Below are positions 45,495 to 57,353 of a stretch of DNA of 64,000 nt, piece after piece (position 1 is the first letter of the stretch; each line of letters starts with the position of its first letter). Source of the stretch: Bifiguratus adelaidae. Lineage: Eukaryota; Mucoromycota; Endogonomycetes; Endogonales. A program made the position numbers and the translations under genes. The stretch spans positions 17,284 to 81,283 of the forward strand of contig MVBO01000023.1 of assembly GCA_002261195.1 (NCBI GenBank), in the 5' to 3' direction. The notes beneath the pieces were generated by a model. The model was not told the origin of the DNA. It searched no databases and saw only the letters and a list, made by a program, of their open reading frames with translations.

Positions 45495-47512
45495 ATGTCG
45501 ATTGCTGTGCAACGCATACCAGAAGAACAAGTCACTAACGCCATGTCAGCGGATTCACCTTCCTATGAGGTGCCTGTGCCTACCGAACACAAGAATCAAC
45601 AACCCACACGGCAGACAGCTCACCAGGAGGATGCAAAGAAAGCAGAGGAAGATTGCGCCCAACAACGAGAGTCGTCAGGATCTGGTGAGCGTGATGAATC
45701 TTGCGCATCTCTGGCCAGCAAGAAGCGGACAAGAGCGACACCAGAGCAACTAGCCATCCTTGAGCATACATTCTCATACAACACATCACCAAACGCAAAG
45801 ATGCGGGAACAACTTTCCAAACAACTAGGCATGACGGAGCGTTCTATACAGATTTGGTTTCAGAATCGGAGAGCAAAAGTAAAGAGTATTCAAAAGAAGG
45901 CCAATCTTGTGCATCAGGAACAAATGCGGGCTCAGTATATGGCACGACATCTTGGTTATCCTCCATCCTTTCATCAATCGACCACCAATTTTCAATTCAA
46001 GGAATATCATTTGCCTTCCAATCATCTCTTTGGCCCCTATCACAAACCGAACGGAATGCATCCTGGCCAACCGCCTTCTCACGCTCATCATCCTCAACAT
46101 CACGATGAGCATGGCAAGGATGCATCCCCAGATGCCTCCGGTGACAAGGCTCTCAAGCGGTACCACGACAGAGAAGAGTCGACGTCGAACAAGAGATCCC
46201 ATGTCTTTGCCCAGCCACAACATCATCCTCCCTCCTATCTCTATCCAGGTTATCCACCTCATTATTTTCCTTCCAACATGCTCCGTTCTGATCGAATGAT
46301 GATGCCGCCGACCATGCCGCATATTCCCAAGCGCGCTCCAGGCTCTACTGGTCTCATGGGACTGCCCATCACGCCCTCACCCAGCCCTCAATATGTATTA
46401 GCCACTGGTGCTGTTGGAGATGGTAAGTGACATGCGCTCACGTTGACCTTACGTGCGCATCAGTATTGACGTGTACACAAGCAGACAAGAGACCTGCACA
46501 AGGTGCCATGTTTTCCTATTCCTCCCCACCAACCCCTTTTGACGTCCCTTTTGCTGTCGACACCCTCACTATTGGTAATTGGCGACGCATCATGATGCAC
46601 GAAACCGATCTTTGCTGCTACTACAACACGACCGACCGCGTCTTTAGCTGGCATATTTTCGATGGCACAAATTCCTTCCGGATGCGGATTCCTTTCGATA
46701 ATGTCGCAAAGGTGGAGCTCGCCAAGGGTGCGGACCATGATCCAGTGACCTGCACCATGAAGGTGGAAATTCGAGAGGCGCCGATATTCTACATGGCAAA
46801 GCCGGGATCAAGGACCAACGAGAAGCAGGTCACTTGGTTGCAGTGCGCTGATTTTAGTGAAAACAAGCAGGCCTCTCAAGTCTTCGTTCACATGATGCGC
46901 GGTATCACGACGACGCTGCAAAACCAATTGGTCCAACTCAAGGAAGCCGACCAGCATCTCAAACAGGTCATCACTCTACCTACCATGGATCTTTCTCAGG
47001 AAGAAGGATCGGTGGAGCCAGATGTCTTCAGTGTCGATCCATCACTCGCCATGACCTACACTCCGACCGTGGACGTGTATCCTCAAGCAGCTTTTATGCC
47101 AAGGCAACGCGACGCACTTCGGTATCTTTCGATGCCACCACCCAGCGTCAATCAGCATCGTGTCCCCTATGCCAATTACGGCTACGAGCTACCGGCCGAA
47201 TATCCTCCCGATGGTGTAACTCCCTCCATTGATGATTACATGTCCGCTCACCGCCGCGCAGCCTCGGTTCCTGCTCATCTCCTCTCGTATCCGCAAGGCA
47301 TGGGCTTAGTCGATCATGGCATCGGTCCGCACCAAGCCTTTTGGGGTTCCGACCCTGATCAATACGAACCGGTGATGGGCACGAGTGACGGCACCTTGCT
47401 AGCTCCCGCGACCTTTGTGGATGGCTCTTTTGTTGACACTGGCGAAGGCCTACCGCAGGTGACCGAAATGGAGAATGAATCCGATACGCAAGAATCTCAA
47501 GAATCCAGCTAG
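45495..47512 (+). CDS. fungal homeodomain transcription factor
   Basis: Two exons (45495-46422 and 46485-47512) give 651 residues. The homeodomain lies at residues ~76-135: KKRTRATPEQLAILEHTFSY, then LGMTERSIQIWFQNRRAKVK with the invariant WFQNRR. A His/Pro-rich linker follows. The second exon encodes a conserved fungal domain seen after homeodomains of the Phx1/Pah1 group (FAVDTLTIGNWRRIM; LCCYYNTTDRVFSWHI; ADHDPVTCTMKVEIREAP), then a Pro-rich disordered tail. Nuclear regulator; targets unknown. A CT tract and CA repeats lie in its promoter. Confidence 0.88.
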
Positions 47513-47747
47513 GCTTCTTCTATCGTCGCGTTTTCTTTCCCAGGTGGAGAGCGTTCAGTGCTCACCTTTGTTTTCTTTTCTTTTGCATTCTTTAGCATTT
47601 CATTTGTTTCGTTTTATCTTGTCGTGCAGACAGGCGCTGTATGTGTATCCCTGGAAGGCCATCGTGTGTAAATTGTGAAAACGTAAAAAAGTGAAAACTG
47701 CTGCCAAAAAGCGATGCAATCTTTTGATCATTCATGTCTATAGTATA

Positions 47748-48139
47748 CTACACTCGCTGCTCCGCTAGCTTGGCCAGCAAGTCTCGCTTCATCTCCAACC
47801 CTTTTTGACTGAACAAATGCTTGTCTTTGGTTCCAAGCAAATACCCATCGAGACCTCCCTTCTTTTCGATCGTCCGTAGTACGGAAGTGGTCACTTTGAG
47901 TTTGTAGGTGGTGTCCAGCGTGTCAGAGTGGAGTGATTTTGTTTGTACGTTGGGTAACCATGTCCTTCTCGTCTTTTTCTTGGAGAATGGATTCTACACA
48001 ATGCAGGTCAATCAAGGCTGTCACCAGCGATGCTTGTCTTAACACTTACGTTGTTACCAAACTGAATGTGTTTGCCTCCAAACAATCCCCGTTGTGCACG
48101 TTTAAACGTTGATCTCGCTAGCTGTGCTGTGGCGGACAT
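47748..48139 (-). CDS. mitochondrial large-subunit ribosomal protein bL28m
   Basis: Two exons (48139-48050 and 47993-47748), too short individually to stand out, join over a 56-base intron to 111 residues. Sequence MSATAQLARSTFKRAQRGLF then GGKHIQFGNN|NPFSKKKTRRTWLPN, VQTKSLHSDTLDTTYKLKVT, and SVLRTIEKKGGLDGYLLGT. These are the L28 family features (G+h-GN-x-xSxSxxKTRRxWxPN, and a C-terminal 'T-x-x-LRTIxKxGGLDxYL' unique to mitochondrial L28/Mrpl24). Basic throughout; acts in the mitoribosome. Divergent from the GT8 gene with 176 bases between starts. Confidence 0.9.
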
Positions 48140-48245
48140 TGATGGATCGATCGAGACGAGTCAAAATTTGGCGATTGTAGTGTTCCACACTTCGGTTGAT
48201 TATCATCCGCTTTGCTTCATATCTTCCTCAGTTGCTATTCCTTGG

Positions 48246-48280
48246 CTCTCTTTCTCTTACTCTTTCTCTCTCTCACTCCC
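48246..48280 (+). promoter_or_regulatory. pyrimidine (CT) tract before GT8 gene
   Basis: A run of TC/CT-rich sequence 35-70 bases before the ATG at 48316, between two divergent genes. CT-rich tracts near the transcription start are common in fungal promoters. Similar tracts occur at 45416-45436 and 59295-59313. Confidence 0.35.
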
Positions 48281-48315
48281 GCTGCTTGTACGAGCCTTGA
48301 GCTCTCTTTGTCTAG

Positions 48316-49227
48316 ATGCTCGCGTGGTTGGTATTGCTTACCAAGGACAACAACTATGTACAGGGTATAAAGGTCCTGTGGGCGTCCCTGCGTCGAGTGG
48401 GTACCGCTTATCCCATGGTGGTTATGTACACACCTCAAACGATATCAGCCAGGACGGTGGATGACTTGTCGACACTCGGGATACGCATGCGACCCATCGA
48501 ATTCTTGCGACCTCGCCAGAAGATGGATTACATCTTTGAGCGGTTTCAGGACAATTGGACGAGCATGCGAGCTTGGGAATTGGTGGAATATGACAAGGTG
48601 GCCATGTTGGATGCTGATATGCTGGTGGTCAAGAATATCGATGAGCTCATGGATGTGCAGGTGGAGGTGGGATCGGTGGCGGCTTGTCATGCTTGTACAT
48701 GCAACCCCATGAAGATTCCAAGCTATCCCCCTGATTGGTAGGTGAACAACACAGCGATTGGAGCTACACCATGCTAATGAATGGTCAGGGTACCCGAGTC
48801 GTGCGCTTATACCGGCGAGACAAAGGAGGCGGCCACCATAGCCACGCCCCTCACCAAATCAGACTATTTCAATGGTGGCCTCATCATTTTGCGGCCATCG
48901 CAAGAGACCATGGACCACATTGTCGATGCCTTCAACAATTACGCTGACTTGGCATCCCTCAAATTCGTTGAGCAAGATTTCCTCAATATCGTCTTTAAGC
49001 ACAAGTGGACGCCGCTCCCGTATACCTATAATGCGCTCAAGACATTGCGCACCTGTCATGCTCCCATGTGGGATGATGACGCTATTCATAATATTCACTA
49101 CATCTCGGAGAAACCGTGGGATACTAATGAACAAGAATGCGTTGAAAAGGGTAATGAGTTTATTGACTTGTATAGATTATGGTGGAAGCAGAACGAGGCC
49201 CTGAAGATGGACTATCTAAATGAATGA
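48316..49227 (+). CDS. GT8-family glycosyltransferase (glycogenin/galactinol synthase-like)
   Basis: Two exons (48316-48737, 48789-49227) give 286 residues. The start LVLLTKDNNYVQGIKVLWAS fits strand 1 of GT8 enzymes. The DxD metal site is in KVAMLDADMLVVKNIDEL. Further GT8 motifs: SDYFNGGLIILRPS, FVEQDFLNIVFKHKW, LPYTYNALKTLR and IHNIHYISEKPWD. No signal peptide or transmembrane helix, so cytosolic, as glycogenin; the glycogenin C-terminal glycogen-synthase-binding tail is not evident. Sugar donor and acceptor are not defined. The ATG is preceded by TCTAG, so an upstream exon cannot be excluded. Confidence 0.82.
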
Positions 49228-49435
49228 TTTAGAAGGCATTGTTCGCTGTAATAGAGGAAAATAGATACCTGCCGTCAAGTATGTGCATCTCTTGCCATGT
49301 CGAGAGCCACAAGAGCAATCAATGCCTTGGTTGTCACACATCCCAAGCTCACATAGCGACAATTAAGCATTGAAGCAAAAAAGTTGCCATTTCCGTCCAA
49401 GTGCCATTTTGTCACTCACCTCAACATTGCTGCCC

Positions 49436-51919
49436 ATGAGGAGCGTTTGGTTGAAGAGTGTGGCACGTCAGCCGTCCATACGACAGCGATTGACGGCTGG
49501 GCAGACGGTAGTCTTGCCACATCGCAACCTATTCATAACAACACCTCGACATCACATTCTTCCATCGAAACCTCAAAGCAGACGTGCGGCTTCGGCTCCT
49601 AGTATAAGGGTACCAGAAGTCGAAGAGGAACCGGACGAGCATCTGCGCCATATATTTGACGACAACAATGTATGGGAGATGCACCAGACCCTTTCCGAGG
49701 GCCACCCTGCACGGTCCGGTCTATTACTGTTTCCGGACCTTGTGGGTGCTTCCGGGTTCGAGCGCGCCGCCACAAAAGCACTCAATCGAGCACACTTGAT
49801 TGTAGAAAGGATCGCCAAGGCACCTTCCAATCCTTCTGAAATGCGCAAAGTCATCAAAAACCTCGACCGATTGTCGGATGTCCTGTGCAGTGTCATTGAC
49901 ACGGCAGAGTTTATTCGGAATGCGCATCCCGATGAGGAGATTGTGATGGCAGCGAATGAAGCTTATGAGCGACTCTGCTCCTATATGAATACGCTCAATA
50001 CCGATGTACGCTTGCACCAGGTAAGCTTGCATGAACGCTTCGATGGGGTTACTGAGATTGCTTAGGTCCTCTCTTTGGCATTAGCTGATGAATCCATTGT
50101 TCGAGATCTATCGGTAGAGGAACGAGTGACGGCAGATGTATTCTTGAGGGATTTCGAACGATCAGGGATACATTTGCCTGATGGAAAACGTACCGAGTTC
50201 GTCAAGATTTCAAACGACATCCTGGTCCTAGGCAGGGAATTTGTGCAACGAGATTCACGATCTGTTGGACATATTTCTGTGAATCCCAACAATTTGGACG
50301 GTCTTGGATCGCAATTTGTCAAGAGCATCACACAGGCCGATGGGCGAGCTTATATACCTACAGACCCCTATGTTTCTCAGCTCGTTCTCAAGTACGCAAG
50401 AAACGAAAAAGTCCGGAAAGAAATGTATATTGCGGCTAATTCCGCCACTCAAGCAAGCATAGATACCCTGCAAGCATTGCTTCGCACACGAGGCGAATTG
50501 GCGGACCTTTTAGAGAAGCCCAGCTTCGCTCATCTTCAGTTAGCGGATAAAATGGCGAGATCTCCCGAGAATGTCCAAGCTTTCCTACGTACCCTCTTAA
50601 ACCATCATCGGCCGAATAGCAATATCGATCTTCAGCGCTTGCAGCAAACCAAAAAAATTCACAAGCAATTGTCGACTTCGCCAAACATCAATGCATGGGA
50701 CAAGGACTTTTATATGCATCTGTATCAACACAATTACAACACTAATCATCGCTCGTCGTCCATATCTCCCTTCTTCTCCGTAGGCTCGGTGATGCAAGGT
50801 CTTTCGCAGCTGTTCCGCCATCTGTACGGTGTCACTTTCGAGCCTGCTGCGATGAAGCCTGGAGAGAGTTGGCATCCAGACGTTCGCAAAATTGACGTCA
50901 TGTGTGAACGACAAGGTCGAATCGGTACCATTTATTGTGATTTATTTGCGCGTGACGGACGAATTGCTAGTGCAGCACATTATACCGTCAAGACGAGCCG
51001 GCGGATCGATGATGACGATGAGGGAGGAGACTTTGTTTACGGCCGTGATGTAGACAGTTCTCATGCATCCGATATTCGCGGTGACCTAGCCAATGTTGGC
51101 AAGGGCGATGCTCTTCAAGGGCGCGAAGGCAGATTTCAACTCTCCATCATTGTCCTGACCTGTGATTTCCAACCGCCAGTCCATACTGGTAACGGTGAAG
51201 ATGGTCTGGCCGGCGCAACCCTCCTCTCCCTCCACGAGGTCGACACCTTATTTCACGAAATGGGTCACGCCATGCATTCCATGTTGGGTGCTACCGACTA
51301 TCACAACGTTGCCGGCACCCGTTGCGTGACCGATTTTGTGGAACTACCCAGTATTCTCATGGAGCACTTTGTAACCCATCCACAAGTCCTCAATATCGTC
51401 GCCAAGCACTATCAGACTCGTCGCCCGCTGCCCATGGAGATTTTCAATACCCATTTGGAACAGAAGGCTCAGTTTGCTTCCCTTGAGCTTCACTCTCAAA
51501 TCCTCATGGCCTCAATGGATCAAATCTATCATTCATCAGCCGTTCATGATCCCCAATTTGATCCCCTCAAAATCTGGGATGATTTGCAGGACAAAGACGG
51601 ACTGATACCTGCCGTACGGGGAACGGCCTGGCCCACTCAATTCGGACACTTGTTTGGTTACGGTGCAGGCTATTACTCCTACTTATTTGACCGCACCTTG
51701 GCTAGTCGCATCTGGCGAGGTTTATTTGCCAATGATCCTCTCAATAGGGAAAGCGGGGAACTACTACGCAATCAGGTCCTCAAGTGGGGTGGAGGTAGAG
51801 ACGGATGGGCATGTGTTGGAGGAGTGATTGGCGGGGAAGAAGGCGAAAAGGTCACCAAAGGTGATGTAGAATCGATGCGTATTGTGGGTGATTGGGGAGT
51901 GGAGAATCAATTGCTGTAG
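49436..51919 (+). CDS. OCT1: mitochondrial intermediate peptidase (M3 family)
   Basis: Two exons (49436-50020, 50066-51919) joined over a 45-base intron give 812 residues. N-terminus MRSVWLKSVARQPSIRQRLT is a mitochondrial presequence. The zinc-peptidase motif is in LFHEMGHAMHSMLGATDYHN (HEXXH), with the third ligand in FVELPSILMEHFV. The upstream family signature RIGTIYCDLFARDGR is present, as are GTAWPTQFGHLFGYGAGYYS near the end. The enzyme removes octapeptides from matrix proteins after MPP cleavage. The length matches fungal MIP (~770-800). Confidence 0.93.
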
Positions 51920-52482
51920 ATAAGATGGGCTAATTTCCAGTAATTGTGTTAATCATCATTGTTTGTTTGGATGATGGAAGGCGTTCTTTTTCATTTGTAT
52001 TCAGACCAACCCCCTCCCCCAAGGTCGTTTTGGCATTCGGGGATTTTACTGTTTCCTGTTTGTTTGAGGACAACGCTCCGCATAACCTTGCCCCTTGCTT
52101 ACCTTGGGCATCCGGGGCTACCAATGTAAAACATGTTTTGCGTGTGCGGAACCTTGGCTCGATCGGCCTCTCCATCAGCAAAGATTTAGGGCCCGCACAA
52201 TGGGCATTTCCAAATATGGCCATCAGACTGACAGAGTAAGAAGGTACATTTGTTTGAAGCTCATTGTTGATAGAAAGCATGTTTGATCCAGAGACTCGTC
52301 CATCCAATGGATATAGACATTTTCGTTGCCATAGGTGGCAAACATCAAACTTAAAGTGATTGATTGACACTCATTATCAGCTTTCTCTCGACTCTTTGTC
52401 CTCGCGCAACATGGCCAGTTGTCTTTAAGTTTGTCTCCGCCAAAGGGTAACCATCCCGAGTACATAGACATCTTTCATAAAG
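51920..52482. other. intergenic region
   Basis: 563 bases. Overlapping open frames exist on both strands (up to 146 codons on the minus strand) but none begins with ATG or shows a known motif, so no gene is called. It holds the 3' end of the peptidase and the promoter of the H2C2 gene. Confidence 0.4.
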
Positions 52483-54156
52483 ATGGCTCACTTCAATTCA
52501 TTTCCGACGTATACGTTTACTCCTCAGGCGCCTCCCCAGTATTCCAATCCACCGACACCTCACATCCTACATGCCTACAACCAACCTTCTCCCTACCTCG
52601 GCACACACACCCGTTGCACCTCTCCCTCCTTCTCCATTGCCTCTCACAACGATGCCTTGTACAATGAGACCTTGTACCCTTCTGAACATGAATTCGAAGA
52701 CATTGTGGCCGAGTACTTGTCCAATTTATCCCCGAAGAAACGAGATAAAGCTCTGGTGGATACAAGACGATATGAACTCATCCTCGCTGTTCTCGAAGAC
52801 CCGAAGAACACCTCCATATCCACCGCTCAATTCCGCTTCTGGGTGAAGAAGATGTTTCATTTGGATGAGGACGTGGATGGACGAGGTAGCGTTTGGCATG
52901 ATGGAAAGCCAGTCGCCAGACGAGAAGATATTCATCAAATTCTCATTCGAGCTCATCGGGAAGCGCAACATGGTGGCAGAGACAAGACATCAGCGCTCGT
53001 ACGTAAACGGTACTCATGGATACCCAAGGAGTTGGTTGCACGCTTTGTTCGCCATTGCCCTTTTTGCATCTCTAGAAGAACAAGCTCTTCGCCTTGCCTT
53101 CCTGATGGTATACCGAGAACACCTAATCCAACGCAGTCTCTCATGGTCTCTAATGGCCAATTCCTGCAAGTCAACAAGGGTGGACCAATTAGATCACCTT
53201 TTGAGGAGGAAGACAATGACGATGAAGATTCCGATTATGTCGAGGAAGAAATGGCGGGTGCAGGATTACACATTGAGTGGCAAGATTGGAACAATGGCTT
53301 AGGTGGAGATGACAGAGGAGGTAAGGAAGAGAACAACATCGCTGCGCAAGACATATTCCCAAGCTACGAAACCACAACACCGGTTCCAATGCATATACCT
53401 GATTTCTCGGCCGAGAGCACTTTAACTATCTCCGACGCATCTAATGTCTACTCCTTTCCCCATCAGCGAACACCATCCCTCCACCAGCAACAGGTGCCAA
53501 TGAACATTCCCAAATCGGCGACGTGCCCAGACTACAGCAACAATGGCAACAAATTATGGAGTCCATCGCTTCTCGAACCCTTGAGTGACTCACCCAATCT
53601 GTCAGAGGCATTTCCCACCAATTCCTACATTCCAGATTGGCTTGTACTCCAAGGTATAGAACCCACAGGACATGTGCCTTCCGATTCCCTATTGCGCGCG
53701 GACAATGGCGATCCCTTGAGCACCTCTCCCAACATTTTCGGCATTACCGCACCTTTGGAATACGATGTGGAAGGCAACGCACCTCCCCTATCGACGCCCT
53801 ACACGGAATACGCGCAACTAGCGCAAGGATATGATACCAATGCCTTCTATCAGAGCAGTAATCTGGCGATGATGCAAGAACCACAAAAGCCCCTTCGACC
53901 TCTATCGTCTTCTCATTCGGAACCAATCGCTTTGATCGAACATTATACACTCTCACCCTCATGGCACAACAGCTTCCTGCCGCAGCCAACCAACGAGCAT
54001 CCTTCTGCGCTTGTTCGCAACCCGAGTGGCATTGACTTTGTTACCGGCTGGCCAACCTTTGATATGTCATCGAGCTTCACGGATGGTCTCGAGGATGACA
54101 ATAAGGCGGCATGGATGCGCGTTGTCCCCGATGTCGTGATCCGCGACGCCTTTTAG
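52483..54156 (+). CDS. host protein with retroelement-integrase H2C2 zinc-binding domain
   Basis: One intronless exon, 557 residues. Residues ~75-200 hold an N-terminal region (RRYELILAVLEDPKNTS, AQFRFWVKKMFHL) then the HHCC integrase zinc-binding domain: ILIRAHREAQHGGRDKTSAL, VRKRYSWIPKELVARFVRHC, PFC. The pattern H-x3-x..H...C-x2-C is that of zf-H2C2, normally the N-terminal domain of Gypsy/Ty3 integrases. No catalytic DDE core, chromodomain or reverse transcriptase follows. Instead there is an acidic, Ser/Pro-rich tail (EEEDNDDEDSDYVEEEM) resembling an activation domain. Most likely a domesticated domain used as a regulator. Confidence 0.75.
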   Translation: MAHFNSFPTYTFTPQAPPQYSNPPTPHILHAYNQPSPYLGTHTRCTSPSFSIASHNDALYNETLYPSEHEFEDIVAEYLSNLSPKKRDKALVDTRRYELILAVLEDPKNTSISTAQFRFWVKKMFHLDEDVDGRGSVWHDGKPVARREDIHQILIRAHREAQHGGRDKTSALVRKRYSWIPKELVARFVRHCPFCISRRTSSSPCLPDGIPRTPNPTQSLMVSNGQFLQVNKGGPIRSPFEEEDNDDEDSDYVEEEMAGAGLHIEWQDWNNGLGGDDRGGKEENNIAAQDIFPSYETTTPVPMHIPDFSAESTLTISDASNVYSFPHQRTPSLHQQQVPMNIPKSATCPDYSNNGNKLWSPSLLEPLSDSPNLSEAFPTNSYIPDWLVLQGIEPTGHVPSDSLLRADNGDPLSTSPNIFGITAPLEYDVEGNAPPLSTPYTEYAQLAQGYDTNAFYQSSNLAMMQEPQKPLRPLSSSHSEPIALIEHYTLSPSWHNSFLPQPTNEHPSALVRNPSGIDFVTGWPTFDMSSSFTDGLEDDNKAAWMRVVPDVVIRDAF

Positions 54157-54332
54157 AGAAACGCTATTGTGGTTTTACGTGTGTATAGAGAGAATTGTTG
54201 TATTAGCTATGTTACAAATATGGTTTCTGCGCATGCAAGTATGTACAAGAAGGGACAATGCCTATTCAAAACCACGGAATGAATGATGGACCGTGCGGGG
54301 GCTGACATGTTTTTTGCACAAGCTTTTGAGCC

Positions 54333-54614
54333 TCAAGTGGCGCTCATCCCCATGAGCTCCCGTTGGAAGAATTCGTCCGCTCCAGGATTCATGCTGGAAC
54401 TCCTCCGACGATCCCATGTGGTCCTCATAGCTTCCTTGTCTTCGTCGGGTATCGTGCGAGCGGATGCCTGTGTCGCAGTGGACATGTTTGAGGCGTAAGA
54501 ATATCTCGAGTCGATGCGTTTCATGTCCCCATTGTCAGGTTGCTGATTGCCTGTACCTTCATGGTCACCTCCCATGAACCTGCTGCGGATAGCATTCAGA
54601 ATCTTGCCGAGCAT
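54333..54614 (-). CDS. small uncharacterised basic/hydrophilic protein
   Basis: A 93-residue ORF from ATG 54614 (MLGKILNAIRSRFMGGDHEG) to a Ser/Arg-rich tail (RTTWDRRRSSSMNPGADEFF). It has one amphipathic N-terminal helix and is otherwise disordered. It lies divergent to the ceramidase gene with about 120 bases between starts. I recognise no family, so its reality rests on the ATG-to-stop frame and composition alone. Confidence 0.5.
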   Translation of the reverse strand: MLGKILNAIRSRFMGGDHEGTGNQQPDNGDMKRIDSRYSYASNMSTATQASARTIPDEDKEAMRTTWDRRRSSSMNPGADEFFQRELMGMSAT

Positions 54615-54734
54615 GAGCGAGTGAGAGAAAGCCCTCCTTGCTGCAGCCGAAACCGGATTTTTATCAGTGTTTTTTAACTGTTTTAAACCAGTGACCAGGG
54701 ATTTCCTTTTTTGGATGACTTCGTTGACTTCCTC

Positions 54735-57329
54735 ATGACGGCAAAGGTTCTGGTACTGCTGGTCATTGGGGCACAGTTGGTGGCCCTACTGCACTATGGA
54801 GCCATACGAGGTAATCTAATGACGACTTGGGACCGAAAGACTTCTCAGGATGCACCCCTGTTGGTTGGCACTGGTATTGCCGACATTACAGGTCCGGCGG
54901 CTGAAATACCAATAATGGGCTATGCCACTCCAAAGCAAAAGACAGAGGGTATCCATCTTCGTCTACGATCCCGAGCCTTCATATTCGCTGACCAACAGAA
55001 TGCTACGTATCGACTTGTCTTTGTGAACACCGATACACAGTCCTTTGGCCAGCTGGTGCGAAAACGAGTGCTCAAGATCCTGCAAGAGAGCTATCGTGGC
55101 CTATACCATGAGGACAATGTGATGCTCAGCAGTACTCATACACATGCAGGCCCAGGAGGTTACTTGCAGTATAGTATGTAGTCGCGATCCCTTTTGTCTT
55201 GCGACAAGTCGCTTACCAAGTTTCTTCAAGCCCTGTATGAGGCGACCGTCCTCGGTCTCTATGATGAAGCTATTGATCCTATAGTCAATGGCGTCGTTGC
55301 ATCCATTCAACGAGCTCATGATGCCATGGCTCCAGCGGACGTCGGCATCTCCTCGGGGATTCTCACAGATACCAATATCAACCGATCGCCGACGTCTTAT
55401 CTTGCTAATCCCATCGAAGAGCGAGCACAGTACGAGCATGACGTAGACAAAGTCATGACACTTGTCAGCATACGATCTCGCGCGACAAAGCGACCTATGG
55501 GCCTCCTGAATTGGTTTGCAGTCCATTGTGTGTCAATGAACAATTCCAACCACCTCATCAGTTCCGATAACAAGGGTTACGCTGCCTATCTGGTCGAAAA
55601 GCTATTCAATGGTCCTGATAGTTTAGCCGGACAAGGTCCCTTTGTAGCTGGATTTGCACAGAGCAATGAAGGTGACTCCAGCCCGAATACGATTGGTGCA
55701 TTTTGCCTAGACACTGACGAACCATGCGACATATCTACAAGCACTTGCGGTGGGAGAAATGAGCTTTGTACTGGCCGGTAGGTTGCATAGAGTGAATGTT
55801 GAGGGGTCAAGCTAAGTCAAGCTCTTTGCCAGCGGTCCCGGATTTGCAGTATCAAACCAAGAGTCAGCTCGCATCATTGGTACGAATCAAGCTCGCAAAG
55901 CAATTTCGTTGTTTGACTACCCAGAAAAGAAGGCATTGTCAGGTCCATTACATGCGCGACACGTATACTTTGATATAACAAAGGAGAAGATTGTGGATCG
56001 AAACGGTTCGGTAGTTGGTTTGTGCTTGCCGGCAATGGGATATTCAATGGCTGCTGGTACGACAGATGGACCAGGCGCCTTCGATTTCACACAGGGAACT
56101 AACAGTTCCAGTCCATTTTGGGACGCAGTTCGGAACCTTATCAAATCTCCATCAAAAGAACTCAAAGAGTGCCATGCACCAAAGCCCATCCTGTTAGCCA
56201 CGGGTGAGATGAACAAGCCCAATCCATGGCAGCCCCATATTGTGGATGTACAGATGTTTCGCATTGGTCAGGTCTTCATCCTTGGTGTTCCCGGTGAATT
56301 CACTACCATGGCTGGACGAAGGCTGCGTGTTGCCATCAAGCAGAGGATACAAGAGCTTGGAATGAGCGATGATGCGATCGTGATCATCAGCGGGCCAGCA
56401 AATACGTATTCGGCAAGTAGTATTATACATATTTGGGGAGACGGCGAGTTAACATGTCCATCTAGAGCTATATCACGACCTTTGAAGAATATCAGGTGCA
56501 ACGCTATGAAGGTGCCTCCACCGCTTACGGCCCGCACACATTGCAAGCTTACATCAATGTCTTTCTGCGACTGTTGGAGACATTTGTACCAGGCCACGAA
56601 GGAGCGCTGGATGGGATAGCCATCACGTTGAGTGAAGAAGAATTGACTTCACCTGACCTCAGCAAAAACGCACCTAATTTCATCAATCCGCATCGTGTGG
56701 ATCGAGCACCAGCTTTCACAAGATTTGGCGATATTGTGAAAGACGTCAATCCAGTGTACACCATTGAGCCTGTAGACTCTCTGGATGGGATCGATCACCC
56801 TGACGGCAAAGTCGTTGTCGTTGCCGAATTTATAGCGGGCAATCCTCGTTGCAATGTCAGTCTTGACGCGACATTTATGACCGTAGAACGATTTGATCAT
56901 GCAACTTCCAACTGGAAGGTTGTTCTTACTGATGGTGATTGGAGCACAACGTAAGTGACGAACGATGCCAATAATACTCTACAGCTCACGGAACCTATGT
57001 AGATTCACTTGGCGATATACAAACAAGGAGCTTGGACATTCGGTAGCAACACTGTCATGGACCATTGAACCGGATACAGAACGTAAGTTCCCTGGATGTC
57101 AGCGCGGTTCCATGTCTAACGGATTCTATTCATAGATGGCGTGTATCGCCTGGGATACTTTGGATATAACCGAGATTTATTGACGGGGTAAGTGTTGCGT
57201 TTAGCTCTTTAGCCGCAAGATCTTCAACGTGTTCCTAGCCGTATACATCCCCATCATGGATATTCGAGCCAATTCACTATCACTGACACTCCACTGTTCA
57301 AACTGCAACCAGAGAAGAATATTCGCTAA
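54735..57329 (+). CDS. neutral ceramidase
   Basis: Seven exons (54735-55173, 55231-55777, 55833-56412, 56466-56950, 57003-57082, 57136-57187, 57239-57329) give 757 residues in a continuous frame. An N-terminal hydrophobic segment (LVLLVIGAQLVALLHYGAI) acts as signal or membrane anchor. Family motifs: GTGIADITGPAAEIPIMGYA, STHTHAGPGGYLQYTLYEAT, the active-site motif NEGDSSPNTIGAFC, GPGFAVSN, GEMNKPNPWQPHIVD, and NTYSSYITTFEEYQ. The C-terminal beta domain is complete to KLQPEKNIR. It hydrolyses ceramide to sphingosine, at the cell surface or in secretory organelles. The third intron (56413-56465) is GC-AG. Confidence 0.92.
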
Positions 57330-57353
57330 ATATGGCATTGAAAACTCGCCTTC

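Noticed and set aside
51930-52370. 146-codon minus-strand ORF after the peptidase gene
   Set aside because: Starts with GTG, overlaps an equally open plus-strand frame and shows no recognisable motif.
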